Origin: CAYMCQ01 sp964389025
GTDB taxonomy: Bacteria > Verrucomicrobiota > Verrucomicrobiia > Limisphaerales > CAYMCQ01
DNA: 40,366 nt
Direction of reading: 5' to 3'
Assembly (NCBI GenBank): GCA_964389025.1
Contig: CAYMCQ010000033.1
Location: forward strand, 1-40,366
Shown: one piece after another, positions 25,037-33,615 of the stretch
Layout of the letters: every line of letters begins with the position of its first letter
How positions within the stretch are numbered: the stretch's first letter is position 1
Program-made: the position numbers and the translations under genes
The notes under the pieces: model-generated
Told to the model about the DNA's origin: nothing
The model's database searches: none
The model's input: the letters and a program-made list of their open reading frames with translations, nothing else

Positions 25037-27084
25037 AGCAGTTCCGCAGAATGTGGAGGAGCTCCTTGCGCAGAACGTCACAACTTTTGCTTTTGGCTTT
25101 TGTTGGCAGCGTTTTCATTCTCACGCCGGCCTGGCCGCAGACGAATATTTTCAGCATCACGAATGAGTGGAAATACAATCAGACGGACAATCTCGACGCC
25201 GTCGGGTGGAAAAGTCCCGCCTACGACGATTCCGCGTGGCCGTCCGGCCCCGCGTTGCTCTACTCGGAATCAAACACGGCAGTGTCTCCGCGAAACACAC
25301 AACTGGCTTTGGGACGCAGAACGTATTATTTCCGGACGCATTTCAATTTTTCAGGCAGTGGCGCAACGACGTTTCTGACCTTCTCAAACAAGATTGATGA
25401 CGGCGCTGTTTTTTATTTGAACGGGGCCGAGGTGCGACGCGTGAGAATGGCGGCTGCGCCCACAGCCATTTCTTACTCCACGTTTGCGACTTCGACGCCA
25501 TCGGGTGGCGATGCCACCGGGTCTGATGTCTTTATTATTGCGGGGACAAATCTCGTGAATGGAGACAATGTCCTGGCGGTTGAGGTTCATCAAGTTTCAA
25601 GCACCAGCAGCGACATTGTTTTTGGTTCGGCATTGAGCACGAGCTCTGGAATATCGCGCGGGCCGTATTTGCAAAGCGGGACGTGCAGCAATGTCATTGT
25701 CCGCTGGCGCACGGTTTTGGCGACAGACAGCCGCGTGCGCTACGGAATGAGTGTCAGTAATTTGAATCTCGTTGCGGACCACACTGCAACGACCAATGAA
25801 CACGAGGTGATCGTGAACGGCCTTTCTCCGGATACGAAATATTATTATTCGGTCGGCACCACTTCAGACGTGGTGGCTGATGGCGATACAAATTATTTTT
25901 TCACGACTGCGCCCGTGCCGGGAACGGTCAAACCAACACGCATCTGGGTGATTGGCGACGCCGGGGACGGCGACGCCAACCAACGGGCCGTGCGGGATGC
26001 CTACTACACTTTCACCGGCACTCGCGACACAGATCTCTGGCTGATGCTGGGAGACAATGCTTACGACAACGGCACGGACAGTGAATACCAAACGGCCGTC
26101 TTTGATATGTATGCCGACCTCCTGCGGAAATCCGTCGTCTGGCCAGCACTTGGGAATCACGACACGGCACAATCAACATCGTTCAACAATTCCTACCCTT
26201 ATTTTTCCATTTTCAGTCTGCCGACAAACGGCGCGGCGGGCGGCATGGCGTCCGGCACCGAACATTATTACTCATTCGATTACGCGAACATCCACTTCAT
26301 CTGCCTGGATTCCATGACGGCCAGTCGCGCTACGAATGGCGCGATGGCAACATGGCTCCGCAGTGACTTGGATTCGACGACGAACACATGGATCATCGCC
26401 TACTGGCATCATCCGCCCTACACGAAAGGCTCGCACAATTCGGACACCGAAACGGAGCTGGTCCAGATGCGCCAGAATTTTCTTCCGATTCTGGAGGACG
26501 GAGGCGTGGATCTGGTGCTGACCGGCCACAGCCATTCCTACGAACGTTCATTTTTGCTGGACGGCCATTATGGTGTTTCGTCCACGTTGACCAGCAGGAT
26601 GAAATTGAATCCGAACAGCGGGCGGGAAAACGAAATCGGCCCCTACATCAAATCCCCAAAACTCGTCAGCCATCAAGGCGCGGTCTATGCCGTCGTCGGC
26701 AGTTCGGGCCATATCAGCGGCGGCAGCCTTAATCACCCGGCGATGTTCATTTCCTTGAACCGACTCGGCTCGCTCGTGCTGGACATTGACGGCAACCGGC
26801 TCGACGCAAAATTTCTCCGCGAGACCGGCGCGGTGGATGATTATTTTACAATGGTCAAGGAGGACGTCCGGTTCAGCAGGCCAAACATTTTGACGAACGG
26901 CCAGGTTCAGCTCTCGCTCACGAACGTGGCTGCGGGCAAGACCAACATCATTCAGGTGTCGGATGCGCTCTCGGGCTGGTTGTCCATCGGCACGAACAGC
27001 GTTTCCTCGAACTCCTTCAATTTCACTGACGCGAACGCCGCTGGACATGAATCCCGGCTTTACCGCGTGCTGCGGTTGCCGTAG
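25033..27084 (+). CDS. Purple-acid-phosphatase-like metallophosphoesterase, secreted
   Basis: The ATG at 25033 overlaps the TPR stop and opens a signal peptide (LLLLAFVGSVFILTPAWPQ). The N-terminal part (about 35-210) has a beta-sandwich pattern (WKSPAYDDSAWPSGPALL). A fibronectin-III-like domain follows (RGPYLQSGTCSNVIVRW to GLSPDTKYYYSVGT). The catalytic metallophosphatase domain has the metal ligands in GDAGDG, LGDNAYDNG, GNHD, YWHHPPY and TGHSHSYER. Such enzymes hydrolyse phosphate esters outside the cytoplasm. The last 75 residues look like a short C-terminal beta domain. At 683 residues it is longer than simple purple acid phosphatases. An earlier in-frame start at 24844 lies inside the TPR gene and is rejected. 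Confidence 0.93.
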   Translation: MKQFRRMWRSSLRRTSQLLLLAFVGSVFILTPAWPQTNIFSITNEWKYNQTDNLDAVGWKSPAYDDSAWPSGPALLYSESNTAVSPRNTQLALGRRTYYFRTHFNFSGSGATTFLTFSNKIDDGAVFYLNGAEVRRVRMAAAPTAISYSTFATSTPSGGDATGSDVFIIAGTNLVNGDNVLAVEVHQVSSTSSDIVFGSALSTSSGISRGPYLQSGTCSNVIVRWRTVLATDSRVRYGMSVSNLNLVADHTATTNEHEVIVNGLSPDTKYYYSVGTTSDVVADGDTNYFFTTAPVPGTVKPTRIWVIGDAGDGDANQRAVRDAYYTFTGTRDTDLWLMLGDNAYDNGTDSEYQTAVFDMYADLLRKSVVWPALGNHDTAQSTSFNNSYPYFSIFSLPTNGAAGGMASGTEHYYSFDYANIHFICLDSMTASRATNGAMATWLRSDLDSTTNTWIIAYWHHPPYTKGSHNSDTETELVQMRQNFLPILEDGGVDLVLTGHSHSYERSFLLDGHYGVSSTLTSRMKLNPNSGRENEIGPYIKSPKLVSHQGAVYAVVGSSGHISGGSLNHPAMFISLNRLGSLVLDIDGNRLDAKFLRETGAVDDYFTMVKEDVRFSRPNILTNGQVQLSLTNVAAGKTNIIQVSDALSGWLSIGTNSVSSNSFNFTDANAAGHESRLYRVLRLP

Positions 27085-27166
27085 CGGCGGAAAATTTTAA
27101 CAGAAAAAAACTTGCCCTCATAAATCGTTCTGCTGAAACTTTGCCCGTTCAACCAAAACCAAACTT

Positions 27167-28162
27167 ATGGGACGCATCTACAATAACATCGTCGAAACCG
27201 TTGGCCGCACGCCGCTCGTCCGCTTGAACCGCATCCCCGCAAGTTGCGGAGTTGATTCCGGCACGCAAATCCTCCTCAAGTGCGAGTTCTTCAACCCGCT
27301 TGGCAGCGTCAAAGACCGCATCGGCATGTCCATGATCCTCGACGCCGAAAAACGCGGCATCCTCAAAACGGACACCGTCATCATCGAACCGACGAGCGGC
27401 AACACCGGCATCGCGCTCGCCTTCGTCGCGGCTGCAAAAGGTTACAAACTCATCCTCACGATGCCCGAAACGATGTCGCTCGAACGCCGCACCTTGCTCG
27501 CGATGCTCGGCGCGAAACTCGTTTTGACTCCCGGCGCGGAGGGAATGAAGGGCGCAATCGCCAAAGCCGAACAACTCGCGAAGGAAACTCCGAACGCGTG
27601 GATTCCCCAGCAGTTTGAAAATCCATCCAACCCGGAGATCCATCGCAAGACAACCGCCGTCGAACTTTGGGAAGACACGGACGGCAAGATTGACATCCTC
27701 CTCGCCGCCGTCGGCACGGGCGGCACGATCACCGGCTGCAACGAAGTCATCAAACCGAAGAAACCCTCCTTCCAGGCCATCTGCGTCGAGCCAAAAGATT
27801 CGCCGGTCATTTCGCAAACGCTCGCAGGCCAGCCGCTGAAACCCGGCCCGCACAAAATTCAAGGCACGGGCGCGGGCTTCGTCCCGAAAAATTTGCATCT
27901 CAAGGACGAGAAAGGAAATCCGCAGATCACCGAATGCATTCAAGTTTCCAACGACGACTCTTTTGCGATGGCGCGAAGATTGGCGAAGGAAGAAGGAATT
28001 CTCGTCGGCATTTCTTCCGGCGCGAATGTTTGGGCCGCGATTGAAGTTGCCAAGCGTCCCGAAAACAAAGGTAAAATGATTGTGACCATTGCGCCGTCAA
28101 CGGGGGAGCGTTACCTCAGCACGCCGCTCGCAGCCGAGGCGCGCGCGGAAGTGGGCGGTTGA
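27167..28162 (+). CDS. cysK: Cysteine synthase (O-acetylserine sulfhydrylase)
   Basis: The 331-residue protein is a fold-type II pyridoxal-phosphate enzyme. Visible marks are NNIVETVGRTPLVRLNRI at the start, the cofactor Lys in GSVKDRIG, PTSGNTGIALAFVAA, the phosphate-binding VGTGGTITG, and the late GISSGAN. It joins O-acetylserine and sulfide to give cysteine. No cysE or sulfate genes lie near. It is followed after 249 bp by rho; the gap has a weak promoter-like pair (TTGCGC at 28254, TATTAC at 28276) and a GCCCC/GGGGC hairpin. Confidence 0.95.
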   Translation: MGRIYNNIVETVGRTPLVRLNRIPASCGVDSGTQILLKCEFFNPLGSVKDRIGMSMILDAEKRGILKTDTVIIEPTSGNTGIALAFVAAAKGYKLILTMPETMSLERRTLLAMLGAKLVLTPGAEGMKGAIAKAEQLAKETPNAWIPQQFENPSNPEIHRKTTAVELWEDTDGKIDILLAAVGTGGTITGCNEVIKPKKPSFQAICVEPKDSPVISQTLAGQPLKPGPHKIQGTGAGFVPKNLHLKDEKGNPQITECIQVSNDDSFAMARRLAKEEGILVGISSGANVWAAIEVAKRPENKGKMIVTIAPSTGERYLSTPLAAEARAEVGG

Positions 28163-28411
28163 TTCCTTTGCAGGAGACGACCTGGGGAGACTCTGACTTT
28201 TTGCTTTTTAGAATGAGCCTTCTTACGTCGCTTCCTACTGCGAAAAATAGTTATTGCGCTTCGGCGGTTTTATCGTATTACTAACGGCGTCGAAGGTCAT
28301 ATTGGCCGCTGCCCCGAAAGCGTTAGGGGCTCTTCGGTCAAATAATTTCCAACAGTTCACAATTCTTGATTTTTCAGGGATTCAAAGGCGGCTTTCGACA
28401 CACATAAAAAT

Positions 28412-29572
28412 ATGAGCAGTTCAAAGACGGACACAAAGGCGGAATCTAACAGCAACAATTCGGCAGATTACGGCGGCGGTTTCCTTGAAATCGCGGAGAA
28501 GGGTTTCGGTTTCCTGCGCACCGCGCAAAATCACTATCATCCCAAGCCGACTGATATTTTTGTGACGCCGGACACCATCAAGCGCCATTTCCTTCGCGAA
28601 GGCAGCCTTGTTGTCGGCCCGACCCAGCCGCCGCATCGTGGCAACAGCCCCCAGCTAAAGGCCGTGGACAAGGTCAATGACATCAACTTTGAAGATTACA
28701 CAAAAATCGTCCGCTTCGAAAATCTCACTACGATTGACCCGATTGAAAAAATCAATCTGGAAACTTCGCCCGAACTCATTGAAACGCGTGTCATTGATCT
28801 CGTGACGCCGATTGGGAAAGGAACCCGCGGTCTGATCGTCGCGCCGCCTCGCACGGGCAAAACAACCATCCTCAAGCAGATCGCAAACGCGGTCACGACG
28901 AATCATCCTGAAGTCCAGGTGATGGTGCTGCTGATTGACGAACGCCCCGAAGAAGTCACTGACTTCCAGCGTTCCGTCAAAGCCGAAGTCGTTGCGTCGT
29001 CAAACGACCAGGATTTGGAAACACACGTCCGGCTTTCGCGGTTCATGATCGAGCGATGCCGCCGCATGGTCGAGGCGGGCAAAGATGTTTTTGTTCTTCT
29101 CGATTCAATCACCCGCGTCGCCCGCGCCTACAACAGCGTCCATGGCGGCAGTGGACGCACGATGACTGGCGGCGTGGACGCGCGCGCGCTGGAAATTCCA
29201 CGCAAAATGTTTGCTTCCGCGCGCAAAATCGAAGAAGGCGGCTCGCTCACGATCATCGCGACCGCCCTGATCGAGACCGGTTCGCGCATGGATGAATTGA
29301 TTTTCCAGGAGTTCAAAGGCACCGGCAACATGGAGTTGATCCTCGACCGAAAACTTTCCGACCGCCGATTGTTCCCCTCGATTGACATCCCGAAGAGCGG
29401 CACGCGCAAAGAGGAAAAACTTTTTCCCGGCAACCGAATCGAGGCAGTCCGTAAACTTCGCCGCATGATGGTGGATTTGAATCCGGTCGAGGCGATGGAA
29501 ACGCTCGTTGCTGCGCTCAAGAAGCACAAGACGAATGACGAATTGCTGACGAAACTGGAGAAGGGGAATTGA
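28412..29572 (+). CDS. rho: Transcription termination factor Rho
   Basis: Rho is a hexameric RNA helicase that ends transcription. The 386-residue protein has a short hydrophilic N-terminal tail (20 residues rich in Ser, Asn and Lys) instead of the usual helical Rho_N domain, then the cold-shock-like RNA-binding domain (GFLEIAEKGFGFLR, DIFVTPDTIKRHFLREG). The ATPase core has Walker A APPRTGKTT (residues 144-152), LLIDERPEEVTDF, the Walker B region DVFVLLDSITR, the Q-loop/R-loop region YNSVHGGSGRTMTGGVD, and the arginine-rich C-terminus. It is shorter than the 419-residue E. coli protein mainly at the N-terminus. The 249-bp leader could hold autoregulatory sites. Confidence 0.97.
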   Translation: MSSSKTDTKAESNSNNSADYGGGFLEIAEKGFGFLRTAQNHYHPKPTDIFVTPDTIKRHFLREGSLVVGPTQPPHRGNSPQLKAVDKVNDINFEDYTKIVRFENLTTIDPIEKINLETSPELIETRVIDLVTPIGKGTRGLIVAPPRTGKTTILKQIANAVTTNHPEVQVMVLLIDERPEEVTDFQRSVKAEVVASSNDQDLETHVRLSRFMIERCRRMVEAGKDVFVLLDSITRVARAYNSVHGGSGRTMTGGVDARALEIPRKMFASARKIEEGGSLTIIATALIETGSRMDELIFQEFKGTGNMELILDRKLSDRRLFPSIDIPKSGTRKEEKLFPGNRIEAVRKLRRMMVDLNPVEAMETLVAALKKHKTNDELLTKLEKGN

Positions 29573-29578
29573 GTCGCC

Positions 29579-29642
29579 TGGAGCGCGGAGCATTGCTCCG
29601 CGAGCCGGTCGTCTTTAGAGCGGAGCGATGCCCCGCGCTCCA
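29579..29642. repeat. Palindromic element after rho
   Basis: TGGAGCGCGG (29579-29588) and CCGCGCTCCA (29633-29642) are perfect ends. Inside are GCGGAGC/GCTCCGC around a 3-nt loop and a second arm with one mismatch. It fills the gap between the convergent rho and haem lipoprotein genes and ends at the latter's stop, so it may act as a two-way terminator. Confidence 0.85.
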
Positions 29643-29930
29643 TTATCTTTTCGTCCGATTTTCCGACCGAAACGTTTCCTCGATGTAATTCGAAAGCAAC
29701 TCGTGCTGCTCCGCATTGAGTTTCGATTTCTTGCTCATCTTTCCCATCCACATCTGCCACTCGCTCTCGGTGTATTTCGCCGGGTCGTAGAACTTGTGGC
29801 ACTTGGCGCACTTGGCGACGTAGAGCTTGCGCGCTATCCGGCTTGGATCGCCGCTGTCGGTTGCTTTCTCCGGCGAAGCGCAGCCTGCAAGGGCAACAAC
29901 CGACAACGGCAGCAAGCGGAGCCAGCGCAT
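29643..29930 (-). CDS. Small c-type cytochrome lipoprotein
   Basis: From the ATG at 29930 the protein has 95 residues. MRWLRLLPLSVVALAGC gives a lipoprotein signal with Cys at the cleavage site. A single haem-binding CAKCH lies near the middle (LYVAKCAKCHKFYDP), followed by WQMWMGKM, whose Met may be the distal ligand. The length suits a mono-haem electron carrier tethered to a membrane. The start overlaps the stop of the upstream beta-barrel gene by one base, so the two are co-translated. Confidence 0.82.
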   Translation of the reverse strand: MRWLRLLPLSVVALAGCASPEKATDSGDPSRIARKLYVAKCAKCHKFYDPAKYTESEWQMWMGKMSKKSKLNAEQHELLSNYIEETFRSENRTKR

Positions 29931-30754
29931 CAGAAGCTGAATCCCGCGATCAAACGGACGTTCCACCGTTCGTGACCCTCAAGTTCGAGGTGATGATTTT
30001 TGTCGGGGTCTTCGGTGAAATTTGAGCCGAAGACTTGCGGCATCACTGTCAGGGTCGCCCACCAGTTTTCGCGGCGGTAAGTCACGACGGGGCCAAGATA
30101 AAACGCCGTGTTCTCCCATTCCTTGTATTCGGGAATCTCGTTGTGGTTGCGCGCTTCGAGGCCGAGGCTCCAGTTCTTGTTCAAGTGGCGCGTGATGCCG
30201 AACGTGGCTTCGAATTCGCCTTCCTTTTCCTTGAAATCATTTTCCCACTCCGTCTCGTGTATGAGGTTGAACGCCCATTTCCAATCCCCAAACCGCTGGC
30301 CGAGGATGATTTTTTGTTCCAGCTCGGCTTCCTCATCGTCGGGGCTGTAGCTCGGCTCGAGATACAACGCCAGTCCGACCTTGTGTTCCGCCGGATTCAA
30401 AACCATGTAGCGGTTCTCCAGCGAGAAACCCTTCCAGCGATAATGCGACGAGGTCTTGCCCGTCCCGGGGTCTTTGAAATGTTCATACTGCGAGTTGAGG
30501 TAGAGCGCGGCGGTGTAGTTGTCCGTGACGCCGTATTCAATCTCTTCGCGGAACTGCAGGCGGTAAAAATCCTCCTTGCCGACGGCCTTGTTCCGCCCCG
30601 CGCGCAGCGTGACCCACTGCTCGAACTCCCATGTGCCCTTCGGCATTGTTTCAGGTTCGTAGGTGTAGGTGAAAAACCGCTCGTTCGCAGGCGCAGTCGA
30701 AGCGGCGAACAGGGTTCCCAGAACAAGCGCTTTCAACAGATTCAATTTTTTCAT
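29930..30754 (-). CDS. Outer-membrane beta-barrel protein, function unknown
   Basis: The 274-residue protein has a signal peptide (LLKALVLGTLFAASTAPANE) and a strand-rich body with alternating aromatic residues, ending LIAGFSF with the terminal Phe of outer-membrane barrels. Acidic, Trp/Tyr-rich segments such as GTWEFEQWVTLRAG and NLIHETEWEND recur. I do not recognise a transport family with certainty. Its coupling to a small c-type cytochrome lipoprotein hints at electron transfer or metal handling at the outer membrane, which is inference. Confidence 0.75.
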   Translation of the reverse strand: MKKLNLLKALVLGTLFAASTAPANERFFTYTYEPETMPKGTWEFEQWVTLRAGRNKAVGKEDFYRLQFREEIEYGVTDNYTAALYLNSQYEHFKDPGTGKTSSHYRWKGFSLENRYMVLNPAEHKVGLALYLEPSYSPDDEEAELEQKIILGQRFGDWKWAFNLIHETEWENDFKEKEGEFEATFGITRHLNKNWSLGLEARNHNEIPEYKEWENTAFYLGPVVTYRRENWWATLTVMPQVFGSNFTEDPDKNHHLELEGHERWNVRLIAGFSF

Positions 30755-30827
30755 GGCGCAGACGGTAATCGGTTCAGAAACGAACGTCTTTCATTTCCTT
30801 GCTATTCTCTGACGACAAATTGCTATC

Positions 30828-31823
30828 CTAAAGGGAATGTTTTGCCCAGCGCTGCGACGGCGTCGCCAGCGGATAAAGCCCCGGACAACAGCCAAAAGCC
30901 TCATGAAACGCCGTGCTGAAATGGCTCGAACTGTTGTAGCCCACTTCCAGCGCGACCTGCGTGACGTTGAATTTGCCTTCGCGCAGCAACTCCGCCGCCC
31001 GCTCCATCCGCAGGTCGCGCAGGTATTGGAAAATCGGCTTGCCGATTTCCTGCGTGAAGATGCGGCTCAGATGAAACTGGCTGCAACCCACGCGCCGCCC
31101 GATCTCTTCAAGGCTCAGATTCTCGCAAAGATTTTCCTTCAAGAACACGATGACTTTCTCAACTCGTTCGTGGTTCAACCGCCTTTGCCGCTGGCAGAAA
31201 AATTCCTCGCCGTCCGGCGGCGCGAAGAAAATCCCGGAAATGATCTCCAAAACTTTCGCGTGATACCAAAGCCGTTGAGCGCCCGCGAAAACCGGCGGCT
31301 TGCGCAAACTCATCATCACCTGCTGATGCTCGCTCGTCAGCCGGGACGATTCCGAGACGGCGGCGGCGCGGGGTTTCCCGGCCAGCAGGCTTTCCAGCTT
31401 CGGGTGCAAGCCCGCCTCGTCTCTGGAAAAATGTTGCGCCAGAAAATTTCTTGAAAGCTCGATGGTGATGAATTGATGGCGTTGCCCGCCCGCGCGAAAT
31501 CCAGTCAGCCGCGGTTTGGTTTGCAGATAAAATCCCATCGTCGTCGGCTGAAACTCCAATCTGTCCCGCCCGGCCTGCACTTGCCCCTCGCCCGCAAGGT
31601 TCATGCAAACCTCAACGCTGTTTGGATGGAAACTTTGAGACCAATCGAAATCGGTCTTCGCCTTGAAATCGTGCCACTCGACGCTGTAACCGAGGTTGCG
31701 AAAGTTCCCATGAAGCTGACGCCAGCCGTCGCCCGCGAATTTCCATCGCGCCGCCTCGGTGAAAGCGCAACCATCTCGCTTGGCTACCTCAAGCGACTCT
31801 GGTGATTCAACCGTTTCAGCCAT
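30828..31823 (-). CDS. AraC-family transcriptional regulator
   Basis: The 331-residue protein has an N-terminal cupin-like sensing domain (about 30-150) and a C-terminal pair of helix-turn-helix motifs of the AraC type: LSLEEIGRRVGCSQFHLSRIF, with the recognition helix, then the family signature around FNVTQVALEVGYNSSSHFSTAFHEAFG. AraC proteins usually activate nearby genes in response to a small molecule. It lies 73 bp upstream of the beta-barrel/cytochrome pair in the same direction, so that pair is a plausible target. The ligand is unknown. Confidence 0.93.
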   Translation of the reverse strand: MAETVESPESLEVAKRDGCAFTEAARWKFAGDGWRQLHGNFRNLGYSVEWHDFKAKTDFDWSQSFHPNSVEVCMNLAGEGQVQAGRDRLEFQPTTMGFYLQTKPRLTGFRAGGQRHQFITIELSRNFLAQHFSRDEAGLHPKLESLLAGKPRAAAVSESSRLTSEHQQVMMSLRKPPVFAGAQRLWYHAKVLEIISGIFFAPPDGEEFFCQRQRRLNHERVEKVIVFLKENLCENLSLEEIGRRVGCSQFHLSRIFTQEIGKPIFQYLRDLRMERAAELLREGKFNVTQVALEVGYNSSSHFSTAFHEAFGCCPGLYPLATPSQRWAKHSL

Positions 31824-31902
31824 GGCCTATGCAAAAAATAGTGCCAGAACACGCCGGAATCGCAATGACGAACAGGCGGCGAAAAGCTTGGTGTCTTGGC
31901 GT

Positions 31903-31950
31903 CTTGGTGTTAATCTTGGTGTTAATCTTGGTGTTAATCTTGGTGTTAAT
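31903..31950. repeat. Four perfect 12-bp tandem repeats
   Basis: CTTGGTGTTAAT occurs four times head to tail without a change, preceded by two shortened units (CTTGGTGT, CTTGGCGT). It lies 11 bp upstream of the start of the next gene, where a copy-number change would alter promoter or ribosome-site spacing. Confidence 0.95.
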
Positions 31951-31961
31951 AATTGAAACCT

Positions 31962-32228
31962 ATGACACGCCAGCAAGTTCTTGACCTCTATTTTCTGGAT
32001 GCGCGCCACAAGCTCATCGAAATCGCCGCGTTCATGGACCGCGTGGAGCGCGCGAACGGCGAGGAGGATTTTCGGATGAAAAATTTTCGCGCGGCACTGA
32101 CTGAGCTTGGACAAGGTAGAACAAGCCGCGCTGAAAAAATATTGCTATCATTCAGCGATCCGACGACGGAACCGATTGCGAAAGCGCCGGGAAAGGGCGC
32201 ATGCGGAGCATGGCAATCCGCAAAATGA
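31962..32228 (+). CDS. Small protein of unknown function next to an EboB-like hydrolase
   Basis: The ATG at 31962 gives 88 residues (MTRQQVLDLYFLDARHKLIEIAAF). It is soluble and charged, with a helical first half and the C-terminal segment SDPTTEPIAKAPGKGACGAW. It resembles short conserved proteins I have seen in Verrucomicrobiota, but the function is not known. The stop codon lies at the edge of a palindromic repeat (32229-32363). The next gene, 145 bp on, is the TatD-like hydrolase; a functional link is likely from synteny only. Confidence 0.7.
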   Translation: MTRQQVLDLYFLDARHKLIEIAAFMDRVERANGEEDFRMKNFRAALTELGQGRTSRAEKILLSFSDPTTEPIAKAPGKGACGAWQSAK

Positions 32229-32363
32229 ACATCCAACATCCAACATCCAACATCCAGAGAAGCTCCAATATTCAAGCTCCAAAAAAGTTACATGGGTGGC
32301 GCAGTTTTGCAGTTTGGTGCTTGGCGCTTGGTATTTCTCTGGAGCTTGGATGTTGGAGCTTGG
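32229..32363. repeat. Palindromic element family C, copy 2
   Basis: A heptamer run (CATCCAA, three to four times) opens the element. The arm at 32240-32261 is inverted at 32335-32356 with two mismatches in 22 positions. The words AGAGAAGCTCCA and TCTCTGGAGCTT are shared with copy 1 at 11935-12052. It starts right after the stop of the small gene. Confidence 0.85.
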
Positions 32364-32373
32364 AGCTTTTCGC

Positions 32374-33177
32374 ATGAAATTCATCGAACCTCACGCCCAC
32401 ATGGTCAGCCGCGTCACGGACGATTACGTTCGTATGGCCACAGCGGGTTGTGCGGCGATTTGCGAGCCGGCGTTTTGGGCGGGGTTCGACCGCAGTTCAG
32501 TGGACGGCTTTCACGATTACTTTTGCCAGCTCACGGAGCACGAGCCGAAGCGCGCGGCGAAGTTCGGCCTGTCGCACTTTTGCTGGCTTTGCATCAATCC
32601 AAAGGAGTCCGAGGACTTGAAACTCGCGGATGAAGTTTTGGAAATCATCCCGAAATTTCTCGAACGGCCAAACGTGCTCGGCATCGGCGAGATCGGGCTG
32701 AACAAAAATTCGCGGAACGAAATCAAGGTTCTGGAGAAGCACATTGACCTCGCGGTGCGGCACAACCAACTCATCCTCGTCCACACGCCACACCTCGAAG
32801 ACAAGCTCAAGGGCACGAGGCTGATTCTCGACGCGCTCAAGGCCGACAAGCGCATCAAGCCGGAGCGCTGCATCATTGACCACGTCGAGGAACACACGGT
32901 GAAGCTGGTGCTCGACGCCGGTTTTTGGGCGGGCATGACGCTTTATCCCGAAACGAAATGCACACCCGCGCGCGCCATTGACATCATCGAAACTTACGGC
33001 AAAGAGCGGCTCTGGATGAACAGCGCGTGCGATTGGGGCATCAGCGAACCGTTGGCCGTGCCGCACGCCGCGCTTGAAATGCGCAAGCGCGGGCACAATG
33101 CAGATGCCGTGAACAGAATGATTTTCGAGAATCCGAAAAAGTTTTTAAGTCAGAGTCCGAAGTTCAAGTTGACGTGA
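32374..33177 (+). CDS. TatD-family hydrolase, EboB-like
   Basis: The ATG at 32374 gives 267 residues. A longer frame would start inside repeat DNA and is rejected. It has the TIM-barrel metal ligands of the TatD family: EPHAHM near the start, GEIGLN, the His in VHTPH, and DH in CIIDHVEEHT. The segments CEPAFWAGFDRSS and DWGISEPLAVPHAA match the EboB branch, which in cyanobacteria and others lies in the eboABCDEF cluster linked to metabolite export. No other ebo gene is visible here, so this is an isolated member; the reaction is unknown. Confidence 0.85.
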   Translation: MKFIEPHAHMVSRVTDDYVRMATAGCAAICEPAFWAGFDRSSVDGFHDYFCQLTEHEPKRAAKFGLSHFCWLCINPKESEDLKLADEVLEIIPKFLERPNVLGIGEIGLNKNSRNEIKVLEKHIDLAVRHNQLILVHTPHLEDKLKGTRLILDALKADKRIKPERCIIDHVEEHTVKLVLDAGFWAGMTLYPETKCTPARAIDIIETYGKERLWMNSACDWGISEPLAVPHAALEMRKRGHNADAVNRMIFENPKKFLSQSPKFKLT

Positions 33178-33200
33178 GCATTTCAGAGAATTGCGCTTGC

Positions 33201-33221
33201 TCGGAAAAGTTTTTCGAGCAT
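33201..33221. promoter_or_regulatory. Palindrome between EboB-like gene and tRNA
   Basis: GCTCGGAAAA pairs with TTTTTCGAGC around one central base, with one G-T pair. It lies 24 bp after the hydrolase stop and overlaps a promoter-like pair for the tRNA (TTGCTC at 33199, CATAGT at 33221, 16-bp spacing). It could serve as a terminator for the upstream gene, an operator, or both. Confidence 0.4.
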
Positions 33222-33238
33222 AGTAAGGCGCACTGGAT

Positions 33239-33314
33239 GGGGTCTTAGCTCAGTTGGTAGAGCGTCTCGTTCGCAATGAGAAGGTCAGGGGTTCGAATCC
33301 CCTAGGCTCCACCA
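33239..33314 (+). tRNA. tRNA-Ala (anticodon CGC)
   Basis: A full cloverleaf can be drawn: acceptor GGGGTCT/AGGCTCC with the G3-U70 wobble that marks alanine tRNAs, D-arm GCTC/GAGC, anticodon stem TCTCG/TGAGA with loop TTCGCAA (CGC at 34-36), T-arm AGGGG/CCCCT with loop TTCGAAT. A73 is followed by an encoded CCA. It reads GCG codons. Confidence 0.97.
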
Positions 33315-33615
33315 TCCTTCGCTCGCAGCGCAGCGTAGAGCGAAGTGCTTGTTTGCAGAAAAAAGTGCGGAATCGGGACAGAAAACAGGATACAATCAGG
33401 ACAAACAAACTTTAGATTGAAGGAGTTTCCTGTCAGTAGTGACTACACGCAAATGAGTAACAGCTTTTCACCAAAGGCTATCTGGAATTTATTGTCCCGA
33501 TCTGCAATTTTTTCTGGGTTGTTACACGAAGGCGGGCCGAATGTCGCAGGTTGTGACGAGCAAGCGCTCCGGGCTACGGCCCGGCAAGCCAGCTAAAATT
33601 CTCGCAATTCAAGAA

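Noticed and set aside
31903..32260. Possible CRISPR array from the 12-bp and 7-bp repeats
   Set aside because: The units are head to tail without spacers and there are no cas genes.
32107..32373. Extended start of the EboB-like gene
   Set aside because: The added 89 residues are encoded by the upstream gene and a dispersed repeat; the family begins at the ATG at 32374.
33317..33345. Hairpin CTTCGCTC/GAGCGAAG after the tRNA as a terminator
   Set aside because: A real 8-bp inverted repeat, but with a long loop and no T-run, so termination is not supported.
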